A DNA stretch of 64,000 bases from NCBI GenBank assembly GCA_037718865.1, contig JBBJMP010000008.1, positions 62,001 through 126,000 on the forward strand, written 5' to 3'. Shown here one piece after another: positions 28,329-36,449 of the stretch. The notes under the pieces are model-generated. The model did not search any database, was not told the origin of the DNA, and was given only the letters and a program-made list of their open reading frames with translations. The position numbers were made by a program, and so were the translations under genes. Source of the stretch: JADCRZ01 sp037718865. Its GTDB lineage: Bacteria; Bacteroidota; Bacteroidia; Chitinophagales; Chitinophagaceae. Positions within the stretch are counted from its first letter, which is position 1; each line of letters begins with the position of its first letter.

Positions 28329-28433
28329 ATTGTTTAATTACACATAACTTTACCTTTAAGTCAACAAAATGTATTTTAGAATGTTTTAAGGTCATTATTC
28401 AAATTGTTGTGATTATATGTAATTTTTCACCTG

Positions 28434-29036
28434 TTGATAAAGAACTTTTCCATACAAATTAAGGCCGCATTTTTGCTCACGGTATTTACCATGAATACTG
28501 TGGTAGGTTTTGCCTGCAGTATAGGTCTGAATATGGGTTTTAACTCCAATCATCACCCCGATGAAAAAGGCAAGGAGGCTGTAATCCATGTCCATGCTAA
28601 TGGAAATAAACATGTTCACCAAAAAGAAACCAGTACAAATAGTCGCAACAAATCCCATCACAACAATAAAATAGCCACAGAAACTGTAGTTCATGATCAT
28701 GCAAATGGCAAAAAACATAGTCATCAGGAGAAACCCAGTAACCACAGGCCCGATAAATTTCAACCTCAAGATGAAGTAAAAAATGATCACCAATCCAAAG
28801 ATGAAAAGGGAAATTGCTGCACCGATAAGGTGATGGAGTTTGAACAACTTGATAAATCAGTTGCCAGATCTTTGACCACTTTAAACCCAATCTTCTTTAC
28901 AGTATTTGTTTCTACATTTTATAATATTGATGTTTCATTTCTCTCCCAGGGAGCACCAAACATAAAATACTTTGTCCGAAGTCACCACCCCCCTATTCCA
29001 GACATTCGCATTGCTATTCAGTCCTTCCAGATTTGA
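28434..29036 (+). CDS. Histidine-rich secreted protein, HYC_CC_PP-like
   Basis: The 200-aa protein uses a TTG start, the only start that yields a full signal peptide (hydrophobic about 9-27, VVGFACS); the next ATG lies within it. The middle (about 35-115) is a low-complexity His/Lys/Asn region with repeated VHxHANGxKHxHQ units, suited to Cu or Zn binding. Further on are CC (NCCTDK) and a C-terminal HHPPIPDIRI segment, as in HYC_CC_PP family proteins, though the HYC part is not conserved. It is probably a periplasmic metal buffer. The family function is not established. Confidence 0.7.
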   Translation: MIKNFSIQIKAAFLLTVFTMNTVVGFACSIGLNMGFNSNHHPDEKGKEAVIHVHANGNKHVHQKETSTNSRNKSHHNNKIATETVVHDHANGKKHSHQEKPSNHRPDKFQPQDEVKNDHQSKDEKGNCCTDKVMEFEQLDKSVARSLTTLNPIFFTVFVSTFYNIDVSFLSQGAPNIKYFVRSHHPPIPDIRIAIQSFQI

Positions 29037-29119
29037 TTTAATGTTTTTTCAATGTTGCATGCATATGCTAGAATGCCTATGCCTCTAATTATTGTATTAA
29101 CATTAAAATTCCTCAAATA

Positions 29120-29599
29120 ATGAAAAGAATATTTTTTATAGTTGCCTTGTTCGCAACCGCATTTACACAAGATAGTTTTGCACAGGATAGTACAAACCAG
29201 TCTCAAATACCACAATTACTCTCTCTTTATTACAATATTAAAGACGCTTTGGTAGTGGGTAATGCTAATACTGCTGCATCCAAAGCTGAAGCCTTTGTAA
29301 AGGCAACAAACGGTAATGATTACAAAGTAATCTCTGAAGGCAATCTCAAAGCCTTGGTAAAAGATGCCGGGAAGATTTCCAAAACGAAAGACCTCAAAAA
29401 ACAACGGGAGTATTTTGCCAGCTTTTCTAATAATATGATAGCCATCGCAAAAGCAGTAAAACTAAGTGATAAGCCTATATACCAGGCCTATTGCCCAATG
29501 AAAAAAACATCCTGGCTTAGTAGTGAGAAGGCAATCAAAAATCCTTATTACGGCAGCAGTATGCTCACGTGTGGGGAGGTTACTTCAACATTAGAGTAG
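29120..29599 (+). CDS. DUF3347 domain secreted protein
   Basis: The 159-aa protein has a signal peptide (about 1-21, SFAQ). The DUF3347 domain covers most of the rest, with its C-terminal block AYCPMKKTSWLSSEKAIKNP then YYGSSML.CG. The conserved CPM and ML.CG positions suggest Cys/Met metal contacts, and the domain is also found in CusB-type adaptors and near copper genes. It is followed 41 bp later by a second DUF3347 gene, so a small paralogous pair is present. Precise role is unknown; periplasmic copper binding is the best inference. Confidence 0.85.
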   Translation: MKRIFFIVALFATAFTQDSFAQDSTNQSQIPQLLSLYYNIKDALVVGNANTAASKAEAFVKATNGNDYKVISEGNLKALVKDAGKISKTKDLKKQREYFASFSNNMIAIAKAVKLSDKPIYQAYCPMKKTSWLSSEKAIKNPYYGSSMLTCGEVTSTLE

Positions 29600-29640
29600 A
29601 CGTGTAATACACTCCATTTTCCAACATCAAAAGTAATCTA

Positions 29641-30222
29641 ATGAAAACGTTATTTTTTGGCATCGCCGTAGCAGCTGTGGCATTTACCTCTTGCAGTGAC
29701 AATAACACTCAATCAAAAGAAAGCGCTGAAAAGAGTAGCGATACCACTCAAACAAATATGCAGGTAAACAATACAGAAGAAAAAAAATCGAAATTATCAA
29801 AGGAAGTTATAGCAAGCTATCTTCAATTAAAAAATGCATTGGCTAACGACAATGCAAAAGGAGCAGCAACAGCAGGTAAAGCAATTTCTGACGCAATCCA
29901 ACAAATGGATGATGGATCATTAACTGCCGAGCAAAAGAAAGTATACGACGATGTGAAAGAGGATATCAAAGAACATGGGGAACACATTAGCGGCAATGGA
30001 GATAAGATCGCACATCAGCGTGAGCATTTCGACATGCTTAGTGAAGGTACGTATGATTTGATAAAGGCCATTGGAAGCGATCAGACTTTGTATAAAGACT
30101 ATTGCCCTATGTATAACGACGGTAAGGGCGCAAACTGGTTGAGTGAAGTGAAAGAAATAAGAAATCCCTACCTGGGTAAGAAAATGCCTACCTGCGGTTC
30201 AGTGAAAGAAGAGATAAAATAA
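29641..30222 (+). CDS. DUF3347 domain lipoprotein
   Basis: The 193-aa protein has a lipoprotein signal (AAVAFTSC, Cys17-18 region), a polar Ser/Asn/Glu linker, then a DUF3347 domain (about 55-193) with DYCPMYNDGKGANWLSEVKE and NPYLGKKMPTCGSV. It keeps the same Cys/Met positions as its upstream paralogue. Its stop overlaps the start of the next gene (TAATG), so the two are translationally coupled. Probable periplasmic metal-handling lipoprotein of the copper island. Confidence 0.87.
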   Translation: MKTLFFGIAVAAVAFTSCSDNNTQSKESAEKSSDTTQTNMQVNNTEEKKSKLSKEVIASYLQLKNALANDNAKGAATAGKAISDAIQQMDDGSLTAEQKKVYDDVKEDIKEHGEHISGNGDKIAHQREHFDMLSEGTYDLIKAIGSDQTLYKDYCPMYNDGKGANWLSEVKEIRNPYLGKKMPTCGSVKEEIK

Positions 30223-30683
30223 TGAGCCGTTTAACAAAAATACTATTAGTCCTGTTGCCGGGAGTGATTGCAATACAATTCATAAAACCTGCCCGTAATA
30301 TCAGCGGGCAGGTCTCGGAGGCAGATATAACAAAACGGTTTAATGTTCCGGCAAATGTGGAAGGGATTTTAAATACCTCTTGTTCTGATTGCCATAGCAA
30401 TAATACCCGTTACCCCTGGTATGCTAATATTCAACCAATGGGATGGTTGTTAGCGAACCACATCAAGGAAGGCAAAGCTGAACTAAATTTTAGTGAGTTT
30501 GGTAATTATTCAGGCAGGCGCCAATTAAGCAAGTTAAAGGCAATTGGCAATAGTGTAAAGGACGGATCAATGCCATTGTCATCTTATACTTTGATACATC
30601 GTAATGCAAAACTTTCAAAGGAAAATAAAGTGTTAATCATCGAATGGGCAGCAAGAGCAAAAGATAGTCTTGAAACAAATTAA
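30222..30683 (+). CDS. Haem-binding domain protein (cytochrome c-like)
   Basis: The 153-aa protein has one N-terminal membrane anchor or signal (about 5-20) and a haem-binding domain (PF14376-type). It has the CxxCH site NTSCSDCHSNNTRYPWYANI and the family text PMGWLLANHIKEGK, then LNFSEF. A distal Met is available in DGSMPLSSY. It is probably a periplasmic electron carrier. Translational coupling to the DUF3347 lipoprotein and the multicopper oxidase just downstream suggest it takes part in copper redox chemistry. Confidence 0.87.
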   Translation: MSRLTKILLVLLPGVIAIQFIKPARNISGQVSEADITKRFNVPANVEGILNTSCSDCHSNNTRYPWYANIQPMGWLLANHIKEGKAELNFSEFGNYSGRRQLSKLKAIGNSVKDGSMPLSSYTLIHRNAKLSKENKVLIIEWAARAKDSLETN

Positions 30684-30777
30684 ACCATGGTAAAACATAT
30701 TGGCATAACATGCTTAAAGATTTTGAAGTTTCTTTTTATTAAAAAGAAAAAATGTTGCCAATTGTAAAATATAAAAG

Positions 30778-33714
30778 ATGAAACAAATTATTCTAATAGC
30801 ATTTGTAATGGCTCTCTACTCTGTTGCAACTGCACAGACACAAAAAGTCATATACACCTGTTCTATGCATCCGGAAGTAAAGATGGACAAACCCGGAAAT
30901 TGCCCTAAGTGCGGCATGGCGTTGATAAAGAAAACGGTCAAGGTTACTGCGCCAAAATCAGCTCCCTCAAGGCAAGGGGATAAGACTAAGCCAAAAGAAA
31001 CGAAGGTTATTACAAAGGAGGAGAAAATGCAAAAAGACATGGGGATGGGTGAGCCCCAGAAAGATCAGCCTGCACAAAAAGCAACTTATACTTGTGAGAT
31101 GCATCCTGAAATTCATGCTGCGAAACCAGGTAATTGCCCGAAATGCGGAATGAAGCTGGTGAAAGAAAAACCCCGGGCAGCAACACCTGGTAAGGACAAG
31201 ATGAAAGGAATGGATCCGCATAAAACCGATAGTTCCGGCGTGGGGGAAATGCAAACGCAGCAGGACGGAAATAATAAAGCCGATCAACCTGCCACTTACA
31301 CTTGCCCAATGCATCCTGAAGTACATTCAGACAAGCCTGGCAACTGCCCCAAATGCGGCATGAAGCTCGTAAAAGAAAAATCTGAGGGTGTACTAGAGCA
31401 CCATGATGACATGGAGGTTATGGATATGGGCGGTAGTAAAATGGAGAACCTGGCAAATATCAAAAAGGCCAAAGTAAACCTGGGGCCCATAAAAACCGTT
31501 ACGGCTACATTACCGCCACGAACCATTGTTTATCAATTATATATTGCAGATACCACGGTTACCTTTGGCGGAAAAACGAAACGGGCCATTGCTGTGAACG
31601 GTCAGATTCCAATGCCTACACTTACTTTCACTGAAGGGGACACGGCTGAAATTTGGGTACACAATAAGTTAAAAGAGGAAACATCCCTGCACTGGCATGG
31701 TTTGTTTTTACCTAACAGGTACGACGGTGTCCCCGGCCTTACACAAATGCCCATAAAGGCTGGCGCTACCTATCTATATAAATTTCCAATCATACAACAT
31801 GGCACACACTGGTATCACAGCCACAGTGGTTTGCAGGAGCAGATTGGTATGTACGGTGCATTTATAATGAATAAAAGGGCCGAATGGGACATACCCACTT
31901 TGCCGCTCGTAATAAGCGAGTGGACGAATATGAACCCTCATGAAGTTGACCGCCGGCTGCACAGTGCTACTGACTGGTTTGCCATACAAAAAGGGGCTAC
32001 GCAAAGCTATACTGAGGCTATAAAAAAGGGGCATTTTAAAACGAAGGTTACCAACGAATGGAAGCGAATGAACGCCATGGACCTCACTGATATTTATTAT
32101 GATAGTTTTTTATTGAACGGCAAAAATCAAAACGAACAACCACAGTTTAAAGCCGGTGATAAAGTACGCCTGCGCATAGCTAATGCAGGTGCATCGGACT
32201 ATTTCTGGCTGAAATACGCCGGTGGTAAAATTACCGTAGTGGCTACCGATGGCAACGATGTGGAACCTGTGGAAGTAGACCGGTTGATTATTGCCGTTTC
32301 CGAGACCTACGATGTGGTGGTAACTATCCCTGATAATAAAAGCTACGAATTTCTGGTAACGCCGGAAGACCGTACGAAATATGCATCCTTATGGTTAGGC
32401 AGTGGCGAAAAAGTAGCTGCTGCAAAAATGGACAGACCTAAATATTTTGCCGGTATGAAAATGATGAACGACATGATGGACATGCAGGGAAATATGATAG
32501 AGATGGAAGGCATGAAAATGCAAAACCAGGTAATGGATATGAATACGGTAATGTACCCTGAAATAACGGGTGCAGAAAAGCCTGAGAAAGGAAAGCAGAG
32601 CAACGATACAAACGGCATGAAGATGAACGGGCAGCCTATGCAAACAACAAATGGGCAACACAGTATGGCAGAAATGGATGAAAGTGAAATGCCGGATATT
32701 GTTACGTTAAATTACGGCATGCTGCGGGATCCTAAAAAAACCACATTACCTGCTGGCCAGCTGCGTGTTTTAAACTTTGAGCTCACGGGAAACATGAACC
32801 GTTACGTATGGACAATAGACAATAAAACCGTTGCTGAAAGTGACCGGATATTGATCAAAAAAGGAGAAAATCTCAGAATCATCATGTATAACAACAGCAT
32901 GATGCGCCACCCCATGCACCTGCACGGGCACGACTTTAGGGTAATTAACGGCCATGGCGAAAATGCACCCATGAAGAACATTATTGATATCATGCCCATG
33001 GAGCGGGATACTATAGAGTTTGCAGCTACTGAACCTGGAGGCGATTGGTTTTTTCATTGCCATATCTTATACCATATGATGAGTGGTATGGGCAAGGTTT
33101 TCCGCTATGAAAATTCGCCTGCAAACCCTGATCTACCCGATCCTGCTGCTGCCAAACGCGTCCTATTTAAAGACAACGGCAGAAAATACCACGCCATGGG
33201 AAATATAGGGCTGGAAACCAATGGTAGCGATGGCGAATTTATGTATGCCAACACCCGCAACCGTTTATCTACGGAATGGCGCATTGGCCTTCATGCAAGG
33301 CATGGCATTGAAAGCGAAACGTACTTAGGCCGGTATATTGGCAGGATGCAATGGTTTATGCCTTTTGTAGGGTTCGATTATCATTACAATAAAGAATTTG
33401 AAGGTGAAGCAGAAAAAAACCTTCTGGGGCAGCAAAGCAATCAAAATAACAGGAAGGCATTTGTAGCGGGCATCCAGTACACGCTACCCATGCTTTTCGT
33501 TGCAGAAGCAAGGGTTGACAGCAAAGGGAAATTCAGGGCGCAACTTACCAGGGAAGATGTTCCGGTTACATCAAGGCTGCGGCTTAATCTTATGGGTAAT
33601 ACAGATAAAGAATATATGGGTGGATTGCGGTATATTATTAACAAATGGTTTTCGGTAAGTACCCATTATGATAGTGACATGGGTTTGGGAGCAGGTATCA
33701 CTTTGACATATTAG
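30778..33714 (+). CDS. Fusion: three HMBD copper-binding modules, multicopper oxidase (PcoA/CopA type), CopB-like C-terminal domain
   Basis: The 978-aa protein has a signal peptide (about 1-20). Three heavy-metal-binding modules follow near residues 25-53, 102-132 and 172-202, each of the form YTCxMHPE...KPGNCPKCGMxL. The multicopper oxidase covers about 235-790, with copper sites HWHGLF (His305, His307), HTHWYHSHSG, HPMHLHGHDF and HCHILYHMMSGMG (His760-Cys761-His762). A Met-rich insert (about 555-645) resembles the extra Cu-binding loops of CueO/PcoA. From about 802 to the end comes a CopB-like beta-barrel segment (LSTEWRIGLHARHGIESETY and final GLGAGITLTY). It oxidises Cu(I) outside the cytoplasm. 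Confidence 0.9.
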   Translation: MKQIILIAFVMALYSVATAQTQKVIYTCSMHPEVKMDKPGNCPKCGMALIKKTVKVTAPKSAPSRQGDKTKPKETKVITKEEKMQKDMGMGEPQKDQPAQKATYTCEMHPEIHAAKPGNCPKCGMKLVKEKPRAATPGKDKMKGMDPHKTDSSGVGEMQTQQDGNNKADQPATYTCPMHPEVHSDKPGNCPKCGMKLVKEKSEGVLEHHDDMEVMDMGGSKMENLANIKKAKVNLGPIKTVTATLPPRTIVYQLYIADTTVTFGGKTKRAIAVNGQIPMPTLTFTEGDTAEIWVHNKLKEETSLHWHGLFLPNRYDGVPGLTQMPIKAGATYLYKFPIIQHGTHWYHSHSGLQEQIGMYGAFIMNKRAEWDIPTLPLVISEWTNMNPHEVDRRLHSATDWFAIQKGATQSYTEAIKKGHFKTKVTNEWKRMNAMDLTDIYYDSFLLNGKNQNEQPQFKAGDKVRLRIANAGASDYFWLKYAGGKITVVATDGNDVEPVEVDRLIIAVSETYDVVVTIPDNKSYEFLVTPEDRTKYASLWLGSGEKVAAAKMDRPKYFAGMKMMNDMMDMQGNMIEMEGMKMQNQVMDMNTVMYPEITGAEKPEKGKQSNDTNGMKMNGQPMQTTNGQHSMAEMDESEMPDIVTLNYGMLRDPKKTTLPAGQLRVLNFELTGNMNRYVWTIDNKTVAESDRILIKKGENLRIIMYNNSMMRHPMHLHGHDFRVINGHGENAPMKNIIDIMPMERDTIEFAATEPGGDWFFHCHILYHMMSGMGKVFRYENSPANPDLPDPAAAKRVLFKDNGRKYHAMGNIGLETNGSDGEFMYANTRNRLSTEWRIGLHARHGIESETYLGRYIGRMQWFMPFVGFDYHYNKEFEGEAEKNLLGQQSNQNNRKAFVAGIQYTLPMLFVAEARVDSKGKFRAQLTREDVPVTSRLRLNLMGNTDKEYMGGLRYIINKWFSVSTHYDSDMGLGAGITLTY

Positions 33715-33751
33715 GCATTAAATAAATTTAAAATCTTTAAATTCCAAACTA

Positions 33752-34807
33752 ATGAGAATCCCTGTTATTATTACTTCGTTGATACTTTTTTTGCTTATCG
33801 CTAGCTATACAGAGCGCCCGTCTGAAAAGGATACTACCGTAATAGCAAGTGGCCAAATGCCTTCTATAACCAGTGATAAACTGGATAACTTACACCTTGT
33901 ATGGGGCAACGGAGATAGTATCTTATATGTTTCTTCAAAAAATCAGGGTGAATCTTTTTCAAAGCCTTCGCTGGTAGCTTTATTGCCCAAATTAGCAGCT
34001 TCAAGTTCACGTGGGCCACAAATAGCGAATACCGAAGGCGGAATCACTGTAATGGCTTGTAATAAAGTCGGTGATATATTTTCTTATGTGAAAGATGCAT
34101 CAGGTAGATGGTCGGAAGGCACACGAGTGAATGATGTGGACACCACTGCCAAAGAAGGGCTAACGGCCTTAAGTGGTGATGGAAACAGGTTGTATGCTGT
34201 GTGGCTGGATCTTCGGGATAAGCACAATAAAATATTTGGTTCCAATTCAGCGGACGGCGGTAAAACCTGGTCAAAAAATATAATGATTTATACCTCCCCT
34301 GATAAAACAGTTTGCGAATGTTGCAAGCCCTCGGTAGTTATTAAAGGCAATAACGTGTATGTTATGTTTCGCAACTGGTTGAATGGAAACCGCGATTTGT
34401 ATCTTATTCAATCAACTGATGGAGGAAAAACCTTTGGACACGCAGAGAAGTTGGGCGAGGGAAGTTGGGCCTTAAACGGATGCCCCATGGATGGTGGAGG
34501 CATAGCGGTTCAGCTTGATAACAAGATCCAAACTGTTTGGCGGCGGGAATCAAAAATTTATTTGTATGAACCGGGAAGACCTGAAGTAGAGATTGGCGAA
34601 GGAAGGGGATGTACACTTGCTGCAATAAATAGTCGAACGGTATATGCCTGGACGGAAAATGGCCAGGTTGTATGTTTGCTGCCTAACGCCGGAAAGAAGA
34701 TAATGGGAAAAGGAAGATATCCGGTTATACATGCAGTAAGCAATAATAAGGTTATATGTGTTTGGGAAAATGAAAAGCAAATACTTGCACAAGTTGTGGA
34801 ATTATAA
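33752..34807 (+). CDS. Exo-alpha-sialidase-like BNR-repeat protein with conserved Cys motifs
   Basis: The 351-aa protein has an N-terminal signal (about 1-20). It is a beta-propeller with two clear Asp-boxes (SADGGKTW and STDGGKTF). Unusual Cys groups are CECCKP (Cys188, Cys190, Cys191) and NGCPMDGGG (Cys244). The sialidase catalytic arginine triad is not evident, so glycosidase activity is doubtful. Such proteins recur in Bacteroidota copper clusters after the multicopper oxidase, from which this one is separated by 37 bp. The Cys motifs suggest metal binding or disulfide-supported function in the periplasm, which is inference. Confidence 0.75.
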   Translation: MRIPVIITSLILFLLIASYTERPSEKDTTVIASGQMPSITSDKLDNLHLVWGNGDSILYVSSKNQGESFSKPSLVALLPKLAASSSRGPQIANTEGGITVMACNKVGDIFSYVKDASGRWSEGTRVNDVDTTAKEGLTALSGDGNRLYAVWLDLRDKHNKIFGSNSADGGKTWSKNIMIYTSPDKTVCECCKPSVVIKGNNVYVMFRNWLNGNRDLYLIQSTDGGKTFGHAEKLGEGSWALNGCPMDGGGIAVQLDNKIQTVWRRESKIYLYEPGRPEVEIGEGRGCTLAAINSRTVYAWTENGQVVCLLPNAGKKIMGKGRYPVIHAVSNNKVICVWENEKQILAQVVEL

Positions 34808-34896
34808 ATCGTGTATTCATGTATGGCGTCAAACATGTCTTGCAAATACTGTCTTCTTAACTGAGTAGAAATCCTTAACATTAATTGTTGTCACTA

Positions 34897-35643
34897 ATGG
34901 GGAAGAGCCGGCATTATTACATTCGAAAAATACATCGATATATGGGTGTAGTATTGGGAGTGCAATTCCTCCTTTGGACAATGGGTGGCTTGTATTTTAG
35001 CTGGAGCAATATAGATGAGATCCATGGAGATCTTCAGCGCAGGCATATTCCGCGGTTAACCGGTAATGTTCACCTGATTTCTCCGGAAAGTGTATTAGCC
35101 ATTGCTTCGGATAAGATTGACTCCATCAATTCCATTCAACTTGTCAACATCTTTCAAAAACCTTATTACGATATTACCTTTTTCTCAAAAGGCCAATTAC
35201 TAAATGTATTGGCGGACGCGCAAACAGGGTCTATCCGAAAACCCATTAACCGGGAAGAGGCCATTCGAATAGCTGCTGCTAATTTTAATGGGAAGCCCGC
35301 ATTGAAGTCAGTTGAATATCTGACTAGTACCGGCCGTCATCATGAGTATAGGGAGAAACCTCTGCCTGCATGGGCCATCACTTTTCATCATCCAACAAAT
35401 ACAACAGTGTATATTTCCGCTGATTTTGGGAAAGTAGAATCTTTTAGAAATAATAAGTGGCGAATATTTGATTTTTTATGGATGATGCATACGATGGACT
35501 ATAAGGAGAGAGACAATTTTAATAATTGGCTTTTAAGAGCATTCGCAATTTTTGGGTTACTCACCATTTTTTCCGGATTTGCTTTATACTACGTTAGCTT
35601 CAGAAGGAGGCGAAGTATGAGGCCTTACGGGGAACGTCTCTAA
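34897..35643 (+). CDS. PepSY domain membrane protein
   Basis: From the ATG at 34897 the protein has 248 aa; a TTG at 34885 would add four residues. It has an N-terminal transmembrane helix (VVLGVQFLLWTMGGLYFSW), a periplasmic PepSY domain (about 100-165, with INREEAIRIAAANFNGKPAL) and a C-terminal helix (AFAIFGLLTIFSGFALYYV) followed by a basic cytosolic tail. Related PepSY-TM proteins act in metal or flavin reductase systems. Here the location inside the copper gene run suggests a role in metal handling, but no specific activity can be named. Confidence 0.85.
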   Translation: MGKSRHYYIRKIHRYMGVVLGVQFLLWTMGGLYFSWSNIDEIHGDLQRRHIPRLTGNVHLISPESVLAIASDKIDSINSIQLVNIFQKPYYDITFFSKGQLLNVLADAQTGSIRKPINREEAIRIAAANFNGKPALKSVEYLTSTGRHHEYREKPLPAWAITFHHPTNTTVYISADFGKVESFRNNKWRIFDFLWMMHTMDYKERDNFNNWLLRAFAIFGLLTIFSGFALYYVSFRRRRSMRPYGERL

Positions 35644-35734
35644 TTTGATAACCAAGCAGGTTGTTTTAAATATTACCTGAATTTATTATAAAGACTTCAA
35701 AACTTTCAATTGTTAAAAATTAAATAATCACATT

Positions 35735-36340
35735 ATGAAATCAATTCAATCTATTTTACTAGGAATTATTCTAATCTCCTTTGTTTCTTGCAGTAAGGAG
35801 GACACCGTTCATATGGAACAGCACGATAAAAACGTTATGATGAAGGAAATGCACAAAATGATGCACAAAATGATGAATACCCCCATGCCCGGCGACCCGG
35901 ATCATCATTTTGCCAAGATGATGATGTTGCATCATCAGGGGGCAATTAATATGGCTGATATTGTTTTGAAAGATGGAAAGGATACCACTATTAGAAGCAT
36001 GGCTCATATGATGAAAGAAATGCAAACAATGGAAATAGCAGAGCTACAGTCATTTTTGGATCACCATCTTCCACATGAAATGGACCCTGAATTTAATATG
36101 AAAATGGAGATGAGCATGGAGAAAATGGATCGGAATGCTGACTTGCAGATCATAAATGGAAACCTCGATCATGACTTTGCTATCTTGATCATTTTTCATC
36201 ATCAGAGCGCTATCGAGATGGCTGACCTTGTCATTCACTACGGGCATGAGGCTATGATAAATCATATGGCCGAAAAAATGAAGGCAGATCAGGAAAAGGA
36301 AATTGCAGAGTTGCAAAAATGGCTTTTAAAAAACAGGTAA
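35735..36340 (+). CDS. Tandem DUF305 lipoprotein, Met/His-rich
   Basis: The 201-aa protein has a lipoprotein signal (ILISFVSC). Two DUF305 halves follow: DHHFAKMMMLHHQGAINMAD (about 50-110) and DHDFAILIIFHHQSAIEMAD (about 147-200), each ending with an EIAELQ helix. The HHQ and Met-rich helices (KEMHKMMHKMM) form a ferritin-like four-helix arrangement with many possible Cu ligands. DUF305 proteins are commonly found with copper export genes and are thought to bind copper in the periplasm. The gene stands between PepSY and CopB genes on the same strand. Confidence 0.9.
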   Translation: MKSIQSILLGIILISFVSCSKEDTVHMEQHDKNVMMKEMHKMMHKMMNTPMPGDPDHHFAKMMMLHHQGAINMADIVLKDGKDTTIRSMAHMMKEMQTMEIAELQSFLDHHLPHEMDPEFNMKMEMSMEKMDRNADLQIINGNLDHDFAILIIFHHQSAIEMADLVIHYGHEAMINHMAEKMKADQEKEIAELQKWLLKNR

Positions 36341-36449
36341 AATTGCCTTCTGATAAAAATATAATGATAGCAATAAATAGATAAGTTTATCACCTTAATT
36401 ATAGCTCTAGTATTGTTTAAAAATAACTTCAAATAAAAATATTCATTTA

